Source: Streptomyces violaceusniger Tu 4113 (GTDB lineage: Bacteria; Actinomycetota; Actinomycetes; Streptomycetales; Streptomycetaceae). Taken from it: DNA of 64,000 nucleotides. The DNA is taken from the NCBI RefSeq assembly GCF_000147815.2, contig NC_015957.1:2728001-2792000 (forward strand), in the 5' to 3' direction. The translations under genes and the position numbers were made by a program. The notes under the pieces are model-generated. The model made no database searches and was not told where the DNA came from. It saw only the letters and a list, made by a program, of their open reading frames with translations. Shown here in pieces: positions 8,606 through 16,657 of the stretch; within the stretch, counting starts at the first letter, position 1; the number at the start of each line of letters is the position of its first letter.

Positions 8606-8895
8606 CGGCAGACCGCCAACAGACGCCGGCCTCCGCCGGGGCTCCTCGATTCGGACGCGTCGTCGACCGCCGCCCCCACGGTGGCGGCATCCACGGCCGC
8701 GCCAGTAGCTACATCGTCCAGGACGACGAAGACGGCCGCCACTACACCTTCGACTACACCCACATCGTCACCGAAGGATTCCGCACCCTGCACACCGGCG
8801 AACGCGTCCGCTTCCACATCGCCGCCCACGACACATGGAGAGCCGAATTCGTCATCCGGCTCAACCAGCCCTCCCCGGAGGCGTTCTACGAGTGA
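8602..8895 (+). CDS. Small OB/cold-shock-like protein of the NACHT cluster
   Basis: A 97-residue protein with no membrane segment or signal peptide. It opens with a disordered stretch, then GRVVDRRPHGGGIHGRA, a yIVQDDEDGRHYTFDYT strand pair and GERVRFHIAA. This strand order (a G-V... turn, an aromatic-rich strand, then G-x-R-V-x-F) recalls cold-shock/S1-like OB folds that bind single-stranded nucleic acid. The match is by eye only and may be a distinct beta-barrel. ATG 8602 overlaps the previous stop (ATGA), and AAGGAGG at 8585-8591 is a strong ribosome site. Its stop in turn overlaps the next start, so it is a fixed member of the four-gene unit, perhaps a nucleic-acid sensor or adaptor. Confidence 0.6.
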   Translation: MTADRQQTPASAGAPRFGRVVDRRPHGGGIHGRASSYIVQDDEDGRHYTFDYTHIVTEGFRTLHTGERVRFHIAAHDTWRAEFVIRLNQPSPEAFYE

Positions 8896-10193
8896 GGCGC
8901 ACGCGCACCGTTCCCACCGGCGCACGCCAGATCATCGCCGTCGTCCTGCCCGCACGCCTACCCGCCGACCCACCCTGGCCCGAAGGCCCCCTGCCCTTCA
9001 TTCACGGCGCCCGGACCACCACCACCGACACCCGCCGCACCTACTTCACCCCGGCTGCCGCCAGCGTCCTCTACGGCACCCCCGACCGCCCCACCCGCTG
9101 GCACCGGCAGGTCCGTCACGCCCACGGCTCCGCCACCATCGACGGCATAGAACTCCTGCGTACCCCCACCGAGGACGACCCCGACCGTGCCTTGGCGGTG
9201 CTCCACCTGACCATCACCGGCCCGGAACTCCTCGACACCCTCCGCTCCCTCGCCCACCGCCCCGGCACCACCCCACCGTTCGAGATCACCGGCCCCGTCC
9301 TCACCGCACTTTTGCAGGACCACGCCCACACCAGGCCGAACACGCTCCTCGAGGGCTACGCCACCGTCGAGACCGATGCCCTTCCCTACACCGTCACCCT
9401 GCTCACCCCCGGCCGACGGCCCCTACCTCGTCTCAACGGCGGCCGGGACCACCGCCGCTGGCCCGCGGCCCAGCAATGGCTCTGGGCACTCGCCTCCCGC
9501 ACCAACACCGACGACTACCCACCCGACCCCGCCACCGTCCCCCAACTCACCGCCGGTGCCCTGCGCATCTCAGCCGACTGGAGCGCGCTCGTCCTGCGCC
9601 AGGGCGCGGCATTCATCGGCCACCGCCGCGACCACGGGCCCGCCGACCCGTTCTACGGCTACGCCGAACTCCACATGCGCAGCATCTACCTCGACGCCCT
9701 CCTGTTCGGCATGATCCAGCGCACCCACATCGACCACCTCACCGAAGACCTCGCCCAGGTCTTCACCGGCCCCGGTGAAGCCAACCGCCTCGCCGGCCTC
9801 GAACGTCGGATCGCCCATTTCCGCAGTACCTACTGGCGCCAGCACCTCACCACCCACGGCACCGCCAACGACCTCCTCATGGCCTACCAGCGCCAATACC
9901 GCCTCTCCGACCGCTTCACCGAAATCCTCGCCGAGGCCGCCGACCACAACCGGCTCATCCAGACCCAGGAAAACCAGCAGATCAGCGGCGCCCTCGGCAT
10001 CCTCACCATTCTGGGTCTGCCCCTGGGCACCGCCCTGGGCGCACTCCAAGTCCTCGGCGACCAGAACCCCTGGCACCTCCTCACCGCCACCACTGGCGCC
10101 CTCGCCGCCACCGCCGCACTCCTCACCACGCGCTACGGCCGCCTCGTCCTCACCTCACTCCGAGGTCGTCCCCTGACGGATCGCGACAACTGA
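8892..10193 (+). CDS. Putative membrane effector of the NACHT cluster, two C-terminal transmembrane helices
   Basis: A 433-residue protein starting at GTG 8892, which overlaps the previous TGA (GTGA). The first ~360 residues are soluble and the last stretch before the membrane is strongly helical. Two hydrophobic helices follow: ISGALGILTILGLPLGTALG (about 362-385) and HLLTATTGALAATAALLTT (about 393-412), with a short QVLGDQNPW link and a basic tail. This helical stalk followed by a membrane hairpin resembles CorA-like and other membrane-acting effectors in prokaryotic conflict systems, where activation would permeabilise the membrane. I do not recognise the N-terminal domain by family. Being last in the coupled operon fits the role of executioner, but this is inference. 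Confidence 0.6.
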   Translation: MRRTRTVPTGARQIIAVVLPARLPADPPWPEGPLPFIHGARTTTTDTRRTYFTPAAASVLYGTPDRPTRWHRQVRHAHGSATIDGIELLRTPTEDDPDRALAVLHLTITGPELLDTLRSLAHRPGTTPPFEITGPVLTALLQDHAHTRPNTLLEGYATVETDALPYTVTLLTPGRRPLPRLNGGRDHRRWPAAQQWLWALASRTNTDDYPPDPATVPQLTAGALRISADWSALVLRQGAAFIGHRRDHGPADPFYGYAELHMRSIYLDALLFGMIQRTHIDHLTEDLAQVFTGPGEANRLAGLERRIAHFRSTYWRQHLTTHGTANDLLMAYQRQYRLSDRFTEILAEAADHNRLIQTQENQQISGALGILTILGLPLGTALGALQVLGDQNPWHLLTATTGALAATAALLTTRYGRLVLTSLRGRPLTDRDN

Positions 10194-10529
10194 CTCGCCG
10201 TCACCGGGACCGCTGAGTGCCGCGAACTCCTGTTGTCGGAGCTTCGCCATACGCTGGATCCTGCGCAGACCGTGCCGCACGTACAGCATCCTGTGCCGTG
10301 GAACGACGCAAGACGGGATGGACGGGTACGTGCTGGCCCAGAGCCCTGCTACGCGTCCCGATCCGACTCGGGCGAAGGGGGCCGGATCGAATCGTGCCAC
10401 GCCCAACCGCGTTGCGGGCGAAACGCGTTGCACGAGAGGATGTTCGATGCACAGGAGACATCACTGCGACGAGCGCAGATCGCGATAAACGGTTATCAAA
10501 CGGCACGCGAGGCATCCGGGGGAAGATGC
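10194..10529 (+). promoter_or_regulatory. Gene-free leader upstream of the type VII locus
   Basis: About 336 bases without a supported gene. The stretch probably holds the promoter of the type VII operon. Two pieces of structure are visible: a tandem GCGTTGC pair around 10418-10434, and a GATAA-ACGG-TTATC inverted repeat at 10484-10497, about 30 bases before the ATG of the first small gene. The latter lies in an A/T-rich pocket unusual for this genome and could be an operator or -10 surroundings. No clear sigma-70-type -35/-10 pair was assigned. Longer open frames across this interval have poor codon use and no ribosome sites. Confidence 0.35.
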
Positions 10530-10862
10530 ATGAAGTTCGACATGGGAAGCACAACTCTGTCGACTCTCGGGAAGAGCACGACGGGGTCCAGTGACGACCT
10601 GGGGGCGCTGATCCGGCTGCTGATCGCCGCCGCGGAGCCACTGGAGGGGAAATTCAACGGCGCCGGCAAGGTGGCGTTCGACTCGTTCAAGCTCCGCGCT
10701 GATGAGATCTCGGCCGCGCTGAACGGTTCTCTGCAATCCATCCTAGGCGGGCAGTCGGGCATGGATACCGCGTTCGCCACCGGTGATCAGGAGCAGGAGG
10801 ACAACGCCCACCAGCACATCGCCGGTGCCAATTTTGAGGCCGCCCGGTTCTCCGGGCGATAG
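10530..10862 (+). CDS. Small WXG100-superfamily-like protein (type VII locus)
   Basis: A 110-residue, alpha-helical protein without signal peptide. A long amphipathic helical stretch (ALIRLLIAAAEPLEGKF... to LKLRADEISAALNGSL-like) and a short tail ending in AARFSGR fit the ESAT-6/WXG100 size and hairpin pattern, though the WxG turn itself is replaced by FNGAG. Members are secreted as helical dimers through the EccC channel or act as carriers for larger substrates. The ATG at 10530 is preceded by a purine-rich GGGGGAAG. It sits 11 bases before the next small gene and at the head of the secretion operon, which supports the assignment more than sequence identity does. Confidence 0.6.
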   Translation: MKFDMGSTTLSTLGKSTTGSSDDLGALIRLLIAAAEPLEGKFNGAGKVAFDSFKLRADEISAALNGSLQSILGGQSGMDTAFATGDQEQEDNAHQHIAGANFEAARFSGR

Positions 10863-10873
10863 GGGGATTCCCG

Positions 10874-11185
10874 ATGGGGCAGAGCCAGGACCGTAACTCT
10901 TACGACGTGGGCGCCTCGGTGGAGGTGCAGGGCAGCCTGCAGGGGATTATCGGCCAACTTGAGCGGGTCCTCGCCGACCGGGACCGCGCGGTGAAGGCCG
11001 CGATGGCCGACTTCACCGCTGATGGCGTCTCGGACGAGTACCACGGCAAGGAGGTCCGCTGGAACCGTGCGGCGGCCGAGGTGCGGGAGATCATCCGCCT
11101 GGTGCGATCGACGCTGGAGAAGAACGACGGCACCGCTCAGTCGACACTGGCCAAGGCCAAATCCGCTGTGGACAACATCGGTTGA
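10874..11185 (+). CDS. WXG100 family-like secreted protein
   Basis: A 103-residue helical protein. After a short polar N-terminus a helix (VQGSLQGIIGQLERVLADRD) leads to a polar turn containing DEYHGKEVRWNRAA, then a second helix (VREIIRLVRSTLEKND) and AQSTLAKAKSAVDNIG. Helix-turn-helix hairpin architecture and length match WXG100/ESAT-6 proteins of type VII systems, but the exact WxG is not present; the RWNRAA stretch is the nearest equivalent. It probably pairs with the preceding 110-residue protein as a heterodimer, a common arrangement. There is no signal peptide, consistent with export through EccC. GGGGGATTCCC lies just before the start codon. Confidence 0.65.
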   Translation: MGQSQDRNSYDVGASVEVQGSLQGIIGQLERVLADRDRAVKAAMADFTADGVSDEYHGKEVRWNRAAAEVREIIRLVRSTLEKNDGTAQSTLAKAKSAVDNIG

Positions 11186-11243
11186 TCCGAGCCTTGAGGA
11201 CGCAGTGAGCAGGTGACGGGGCGGTAGCTGGGGGGATTGGGCA

Positions 11244-11633
11244 ATGTCCAAGTGGGACATCACCCCGTCCGGGGTCGAGTTCGTGACCTCGCTGGTGGGT
11301 GACGCGATAGACGACATCGACGCAGGCGTCAGGTCGTACGGGAAGAACATGGAGAGCGCGGCCACCTCGGCCGGCACCATCAGCGAGCCCATGTGCGGGG
11401 CGGCCACGACCGGCCCGGTCGGGGCAGCTCTGGCGCTGTTCGTCGAGAAGACCACGCGTGAGGCGCTGTTCATTGGGGCACGGGCGGCCCAGTCGGCGAA
11501 CGGCGCTCGCGAGGCCACCGCGTACTACGTCGCCGGGAATCACCACATGGCTGCCGACGCGCAGCACAAGGCCCTTGCGGCACCGAAGATCGACTTGCCG
11601 GGCGACGACACACGGGGTGGCGGCCACAAGTGA
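11244..11633 (+). CDS. DUF6507-like small type VII-associated protein
   Basis: A 129-residue protein starting MSKWDITPSGVEFV, an opening I associate with the DUF6507 family in Streptomyces type VII loci (moderate recall only). It is mainly helical, with a mildly hydrophobic middle (TGPVGAALALFVEKTT), EATAYYVAGNHHMAADAQ, and an acidic C-terminus. It resembles EspC/PE-like partners of LXG/WXG toxins, which form complexes with the toxin N-terminus before secretion. The stop overlaps the GTG start of the large toxin gene (GTGA at 11630-11633), so the two are made together. This supports a role as toxin partner or targeting factor. Confidence 0.6.
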   Translation: MSKWDITPSGVEFVTSLVGDAIDDIDAGVRSYGKNMESAATSAGTISEPMCGAATTGPVGAALALFVEKTTREALFIGARAAQSANGAREATAYYVAGNHHMAADAQHKALAAPKIDLPGDDTRGGGHK

Positions 11634-14092
11634 AGATGATCGATCCGGCGAGCATTCCGGAGTTCACCGGCGATCTGGAGCAGCTGGACAAGGACGTCTC
11701 CGGGTTGCGCGGCGACGCGATCACCATCCGCGACGGCGGCATGCACGCGCATTCCCGCTTCCAGATGCTGGAGGGCTTCTACAAAGCGCCGGAGGCGGAC
11801 CAACTGTTCGCCTCCACATGGCCGGCGGCCGTGAAAGCCGACACCTTCGCCGGCGACCTGGAGAAGGTGGCTGACGCACTGGACACGTTCGCCTATGAGA
11901 TCCGCCCGCTTGTCAAGCGGCTGAAGCAGCTCAAGGCGGATGCTTTCGCGTTCGTCGACAGTGTCGAGGGCGATGACGACTGGACCGAGGACGAGGGCAA
12001 GGTCGACCGTCACCAGCAACTGTGGGACGGCGTGAATGCTGCCGTAGCCGCCTTCCAGGAGGCCGAGCGCAAGGCTTCCACCACCATCTCCGGGCTCGTG
12101 GGCGGTCCGAAGTTCGTGGCGGACGACGGCAGCCACACGAAGAACCGCAAGAAGGTGATGTACGGCTACGACCTCGACAGCCTCGAACAAGCCAAGGAAC
12201 TTCCCTGGGGCAGTCCGGTCAGCCAAACCTACGATGCACTGGACTTCGGCCACCACTTCAAGAGCTTCGTCTGGGACGGCCTGGTCGTCGACAACATCTG
12301 GGGCGGACTCAAGGGCCTCAAAACCCTCACTGGACTCGACGGTGGCGACGCGGCAGGCAAGGCCTGGGGACATCTCGGAGATGTCGTGGGCGGCATCGGT
12401 CAGTACACCATCAAGCCCTATGACGCGTTCATGGACTGGGCGTTCGGGGAGGATCAGGACAGCCCCGACGAGGCCCGTCAGAAGCAGGCCGCCAAGGACT
12501 TCGGCAAGTCCCTGGTCGCCTGGGACATGTGGAGCGAGAACCCCGCCCGTGCCTCGGCGACGGTGGTTTTCAACGGCCTCACCCTCGGCGCGGTCCCGGC
12601 CGCCCGCGTCATCAAGGGAGGCAAGGCAGGCGCGGCAGCCCAAGGCGCGGCCAAGATCGGCGAGTACCTCGACCCGCTCTCTGCCACCTTCAAGATGGGG
12701 GGCAAAGCCGCCAGTTACCTGCCCAAGCTCTCTGAGCTCACGGCCAACACCCGCGCTCTCGACAACGTCCCCGGCTCGCACCGCCTCCACAGCCAGATCG
12801 AACTCTCGGACGGCTCCAGGGTCCGAATCGAGGACGGTGCGTTCATCCGCCTCGATGCCGACGGCAATCCTGTCCATGACACGCCGCGCCAGGAGCCACG
12901 GGCAGACCAGCGGGCTGCCCAACACGAGGTCGCACCCAAACAGCGCGAACTCGCGGAGATCGGTGCGAACTCGCGGACACCCGGATCCCATGTCGGCCGC
13001 GGAGACTCCGCCAGCCCCACGCACGATGCCCCACCGTCCTCGAGGGGCAATGGATCAGGCGGCATCCCAGCTCGAAGGGGGATCACAGGCGGAGTTGATG
13101 GCCTTGATGCTCCGAGGTCGTCGCATGCCGGCCTGAACGACGGCTCTGGCCCACATCACCCGGGCGGCTCGGACGCCCACGGCGAGGGACGGGGCGACCA
13201 CAACGGCGGCGCCGACCGGGGCAAAGCCTTGACCGAACAAGAAAAGATAGTACGTCGGCAAGTCGACCGCGCCAACAACGAGCCTGGATATTTCGAGAAG
13301 TACTACAAGAATAACGGCAACCGTATCAGGCTCTCCAGAGTAGACGAAAGCGGATTCACGCCCCCGCAGCTGGTATGGGACGCGCGGACGAAGAGCTGGA
13401 TCGCCGCTTCCGATGCTCCACCGCCTCTTCCCGAGCGTTACATTGACGGAGCCGACAGGACGGGGAATGCGGATTCCTTGTCAGGCTCTGAGGCCCTGAA
13501 GGACCTCGACAAAGCGGCTGCGAAGCGACATTCGGCGATTAGCGCGGACAAGACAGCCGAGGAAACTCTCCAGAAGGTAAAGGAAGCACTGGCAGCACAG
13601 GACTCCCTCTCCAACCGCAAGGCACTCGCTGCGGCACAGGCCGCACACAGGCCGCTGCACAAGGCTATGTCGGATGCCGCTGAAAAGTACGGTGAGGCGA
13701 TAGCCCAGCATCATGTAATCCCGGAGCGCTACCCCAATGCCCAAAGGGAGGTGCTCGACGGGCCCGCAAATGGCAACGACCAGTTTGACCAAGTATGGCG
13801 GCGCCATGATGGCGGTTACGTGGTGATAGAAGCGAAGAGTAACGTGAGAACGGAGCTAGGCGCCCGCAATCTGCCGAGTGGAAAGCGTGTGGCGCAGGGG
13901 GCCAGGGAATATTTCGATGACATTCTCCGCGAGATGCGTGAACGCGGCAAGAAGAACCGTAATGAGCTCAGGCTGGCCGACGAGCTCGAAGATGCCCTCG
14001 ATCAAGGCAAACTGGACTATATCCTTGTCAAGGGGAAAGTCAGTGGCGGCAAGTATGCTGGTTACCACATGCGGAAGTTCGACATAAGCTGA
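11630..14092 (+). CDS. Polymorphic type VII toxin with C-terminal PD-(D/E)XK-like nuclease domain
   Basis: An 820-residue modular toxin. Residues 1-160 form a WXG/LXG-like helical delivery domain. The middle (about 190-350) contains amphipathic and hydrophobic stretches, and residues 400-530 are low-complexity, proline- and histidine-rich linker. The last ~145 residues appear to be the toxin: HHVIPERYP, then GNDQFDQVWRR and YVVIEAKSN, giving a D...E-x-K arrangement typical of restriction-endonuclease-fold nucleases, and a basic helix. Bases 13.24-14.09 kb fall to about 50-60% GC against about 68% upstream, a sign of toxin-module exchange. GTG 11630 overlaps the upstream stop; ATG 11636 is an alternative. 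The Imm49 gene follows by 12 bases. Confidence 0.75.
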   Translation: MKMIDPASIPEFTGDLEQLDKDVSGLRGDAITIRDGGMHAHSRFQMLEGFYKAPEADQLFASTWPAAVKADTFAGDLEKVADALDTFAYEIRPLVKRLKQLKADAFAFVDSVEGDDDWTEDEGKVDRHQQLWDGVNAAVAAFQEAERKASTTISGLVGGPKFVADDGSHTKNRKKVMYGYDLDSLEQAKELPWGSPVSQTYDALDFGHHFKSFVWDGLVVDNIWGGLKGLKTLTGLDGGDAAGKAWGHLGDVVGGIGQYTIKPYDAFMDWAFGEDQDSPDEARQKQAAKDFGKSLVAWDMWSENPARASATVVFNGLTLGAVPAARVIKGGKAGAAAQGAAKIGEYLDPLSATFKMGGKAASYLPKLSELTANTRALDNVPGSHRLHSQIELSDGSRVRIEDGAFIRLDADGNPVHDTPRQEPRADQRAAQHEVAPKQRELAEIGANSRTPGSHVGRGDSASPTHDAPPSSRGNGSGGIPARRGITGGVDGLDAPRSSHAGLNDGSGPHHPGGSDAHGEGRGDHNGGADRGKALTEQEKIVRRQVDRANNEPGYFEKYYKNNGNRIRLSRVDESGFTPPQLVWDARTKSWIAASDAPPPLPERYIDGADRTGNADSLSGSEALKDLDKAAAKRHSAISADKTAEETLQKVKEALAAQDSLSNRKALAAAQAAHRPLHKAMSDAAEKYGEAIAQHHVIPERYPNAQREVLDGPANGNDQFDQVWRRHDGGYVVIEAKSNVRTELGARNLPSGKRVAQGAREYFDDILREMRERGKKNRNELRLADELEDALDQGKLDYILVKGKVSGGKYAGYHMRKFDIS

Positions 14093-14104
14093 CTGGAGAA
14101 CGTA

Positions 14105-14965
14105 GTGGCTACGACGGTGCCTCGGCATGGCAACCCAGGTCCCGATGACGAGGGCTATGCGCAGGACCTCGGCGAGGGGCTGGCCAAAACCATCTCGAGG
14201 CTGGAGCGATCGTCGCGCTGGTTCGGAGGCGCGCTCGACAAGGCCGTACTCCATGTCCAGGCGCGTCTGGCCGTGGATCCCAGCGCGTCTGAAATCGAGA
14301 CCTGGGAAGCCGTGGTCTCGGCGATGCAGGTGGGTTCTGCCGTCTTCGCCTCAGCGAGCGCTCCTGAGGGCACCGTGCAGTGCCGCATCAACCATGAGAT
14401 GCGGACCCTGCCCGCCACCGGGCCACAACCGTACGCCGACGCTGGCAATTGGCTGACAGCATTGTGGTTCGCCATCGTCTGTCGTGACCAGAAGCGCATG
14501 ACCCAGCTCTGTGAGTTGTCCCTCGACTTGTTGCGTGCTTCGGGAGCGGAGTACGACGAGTACATCTACCACTGGGTGGACAGCCTGCAGACCTACTGGC
14601 TGGAGCGGCCGGGTTTGGTCGATAAGCTGGTAGCCGCGATTGAGAACTCTGACCCGAGCGTGGCGCGGATCGCCACACGAGAGCAGCTCAACAAGATTCT
14701 CTACCAGCCCATTAACCTCTTCCGCTGTTTCCTACGCAAGGACCACACCGCGTTCAACGACGCGCTTCAGGAGGCCCTGGAGCTGCACAAGTCGTACTGG
14801 ACCGCCAACGAGGAGCGGGAGGAGAGCCCGGCCGGATATCTGGCCCTGGGTCCGCTCGCCATCACCTGTCTTGCCTACGACGCCGGATTTCCCATTGAGG
14901 TCGAATCGGACTACCTGCCCAAGCATCTGCTCCAGCGCGACTGGCTGGGCGAATTTCCGACGTGA
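14105..14965 (+). CDS. Imm49-family immunity protein
   Basis: A 286-residue soluble, all-helical protein with the hallmarks of Imm49: NWLTALWFAIVCRDQKRM (about 118-135), DEYIYHWVDSLQTYW, an LYQPINLFRCFLRKD segment, then LGPLAITCLAYDAGFPIEVE and YLPKHLLQRDW at the C-terminus. Immunity proteins bind and block the cognate polymorphic toxin so that the producer and its kin survive. It lies 12 bases after the nuclease toxin on the same strand, the standard toxin-immunity order. GC falls within the toxin tail and rises again inside this gene, so the toxin tip and the 5' part of the immunity gene may have been acquired together. GTG 14105 is the start. Confidence 0.85.
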   Translation: MATTVPRHGNPGPDDEGYAQDLGEGLAKTISRLERSSRWFGGALDKAVLHVQARLAVDPSASEIETWEAVVSAMQVGSAVFASASAPEGTVQCRINHEMRTLPATGPQPYADAGNWLTALWFAIVCRDQKRMTQLCELSLDLLRASGAEYDEYIYHWVDSLQTYWLERPGLVDKLVAAIENSDPSVARIATREQLNKILYQPINLFRCFLRKDHTAFNDALQEALELHKSYWTANEEREESPAGYLALGPLAITCLAYDAGFPIEVESDYLPKHLLQRDWLGEFPT

Positions 14966-14999
14966 CGCACGCACACTCTGCAAGAGGTAGTGAACGACC

Positions 15000-15269
15000 A
15001 TGGCAGCGCAGGATTATGACAGTCAATTGCTGGAATCGGTGTCGGTGCGGCGTCGACGGTTGCGGGACGCCTTGTTGCTCGGAACGCAGCGGCAGCGGCG
15101 GTCGGTGGATGAGCGGCTGGGGAAGGTCGTTGCCGGGACGGTGATTGCCGGGGTGTTGTGTGCCGGATGCGTGGGCTGGTCGTTCATTTCGCACCGGGTC
15201 GCTGGGCAGAGCCCGTATGGGCCTTCGACGCCGTCGACCGCGCCATCCGTGGGGAGTTCAGCCCGATGA
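15000..15269 (+). CDS. Small single-pass membrane protein of the type VII locus
   Basis: An 89-residue protein. A basic, helical N-terminus (SVRRRRLRDALLLGTQRQRR) leads to one transmembrane helix, VVAGTVIAGVLCAGCVGWSF (about 43-62), and a short Pro/Ser-rich outer tail. By the positive-inside rule the N-terminus should be cytoplasmic. The size and topology suit a small accessory membrane subunit, but no family is recognised; EccB and EccE are much larger. It sits directly before EccD with 13 bases between, so it is very probably part of the secretion machinery or its assembly. GAGGTAGTG precedes the ATG at a good distance. Confidence 0.6.
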   Translation: MAAQDYDSQLLESVSVRRRRLRDALLLGTQRQRRSVDERLGKVVAGTVIAGVLCAGCVGWSFISHRVAGQSPYGPSTPSTAPSVGSSAR

Positions 15270-15282
15270 TAGGTTCGAACGC

Positions 15283-16647
15283 GTGGTAGCAGCGGGGACG
15301 ACAAGCGGTACGGAACTGAGTCGGGTCACTCTCGTCGGTGAGCGGCGACGCATCGATCTCGTCCTTCCTTCCCAGGAACCGATCGGTCGGCTGCTGCCGG
15401 AAATTCTGCGGCTGCTGGACGATCAGGTTGCGGCGCGGCCCTCGTCCCGCCATCTCGTGACTGCCAGCGGTTCGGCGTTGGCTCAGGACAGCACGTTGCT
15501 GTCGGCCGGGGTGCCGGATGGTGCGGTGTTGCGGCTGGTGCGTGTCGAGGACGCGCCGTCGGCGCCGGTGGTGCATGACGTCAGCGATGAGGTGGCGGAG
15601 GACCTTGGCCTGCGGGCGTGGCGCTGGCGCCCGGCTGCACGTCGCATGTCGGCGGGGGTCGCCCTGCTCGTGTGGGTGCTGACCGCCGGGTTGGTTGCTC
15701 GTGGCGAGTTCGCGTCGTCCTCCGTCATGTCCGTCTTGCTGCTTGCGGCGCTGGTGCTGGCTTCGGCAGGCGCGCTGGCTGGGCGTGCGGCGCATCGTGG
15801 GGTGGCCACGGCGTTGATCGTCGCGGCGGGTGCGCTCGGCGTCCTGGGCGCGTGGACGCTGGCTGACGCGCAGGCGTGGTCGGGTGCGGCGCGGCTCGCC
15901 GGGACGGCGGGTGCGGTGGCAGTCGCGCTGTTGCTTCTGGGGTGGTTTTCGCCGCTGGGGCGTGGTGGGTTGATGGGAGCCGGGGCGGTCGCGGTCATGG
16001 CCCTCGGCTGGCAAGTCGCCTTGGCGCTGCAGGGCGGTGGTGCGACGGCTGTGGGGCAGGCTCGCGTAGGAGCTGTTCTGGCGGTCGTGTCGGTTGTGGT
16101 GCTGAGTGTGGTGCCGCGGCTGGCGATGATGGCGTCGGGCTTGTCCGCACTGGACGACCGGCGCTCGGGTGGAACGTCGGTGAGCCGCCACGAAGTGGCC
16201 ACGGCGTTGACGGCCACCCACCGCGGGCTGGCGCTCGCCACGCTCGTCGTATCCGTCTCGGTAGGCGCGGCCGGGTTCCTCGCACTGCGTTCGCCCACGG
16301 TGTGGACGGTCCTGTTGGCCGTGGTCGTGGCTGTGGTGGTGTCGCTGCGCGCCCGGGCTTTCCCGTTGACCGTCGAGATCGTGGGCGTGCTGCTGGCCAG
16401 TGTGGTCGTGGTCTTGCGGTTGATCGCGGTGTGGCTGGAGCGTTCCTCGGCCTACGGGCCGCTGGCGGCGCTCGTCGCGCTCGCGGTCATCTCGCTCGGG
16501 GCTTTGGCGGTGCAGCCCGCCGAGCATGTCCGGGTGCGTCTGCGGCGTGCGGGGGATCTGGCCGAGTCGGCCGGGGTGTGCGCGTTGCTGCCGCTGTTGA
16601 TCGGGGTGTTCGGGGTCTACGGGCGCCTGTTGGACACGTTCGCGTAG
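15283..16647 (+). CDS. eccD: Type VII secretion integral membrane protein EccD
   Basis: A 454-residue protein. The first ~95 residues form a YukD/ubiquitin-like domain (TLVGERRRIDLVLP, IGRLLPEILRLLDD, GAVLRLVRVED), followed by about eleven hydrophobic helices from residue 125 to the C-terminus. This N-terminal ubiquitin fold plus 11 helices is the EccD architecture; in mycobacterial ESX systems EccD dimers form the bulk of the membrane pore. The start is taken as GTG 15283, in frame with the ubiquitin-like domain, 14 bases after the small membrane gene; the longer frame upstream merely reads through that gene. A ParA-like gene and EccC follow directly, completing the recognisable core of the apparatus. 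Confidence 0.85.
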   Translation: MVAAGTTSGTELSRVTLVGERRRIDLVLPSQEPIGRLLPEILRLLDDQVAARPSSRHLVTASGSALAQDSTLLSAGVPDGAVLRLVRVEDAPSAPVVHDVSDEVAEDLGLRAWRWRPAARRMSAGVALLVWVLTAGLVARGEFASSSVMSVLLLAALVLASAGALAGRAAHRGVATALIVAAGALGVLGAWTLADAQAWSGAARLAGTAGAVAVALLLLGWFSPLGRGGLMGAGAVAVMALGWQVALALQGGGATAVGQARVGAVLAVVSVVVLSVVPRLAMMASGLSALDDRRSGGTSVSRHEVATALTATHRGLALATLVVSVSVGAAGFLALRSPTVWTVLLAVVVAVVVSLRARAFPLTVEIVGVLLASVVVVLRLIAVWLERSSAYGPLAALVALAVISLGALAVQPAEHVRVRLRRAGDLAESAGVCALLPLLIGVFGVYGRLLDTFA

Positions 16648-16657
16648 GGGTGGCGGC

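Noticed and set aside
8602..8895. Antitoxin reading of the small NACHT-cluster gene
   Set aside because: No DNA-binding or antitoxin motif; strands fit an OB-like barrel better.
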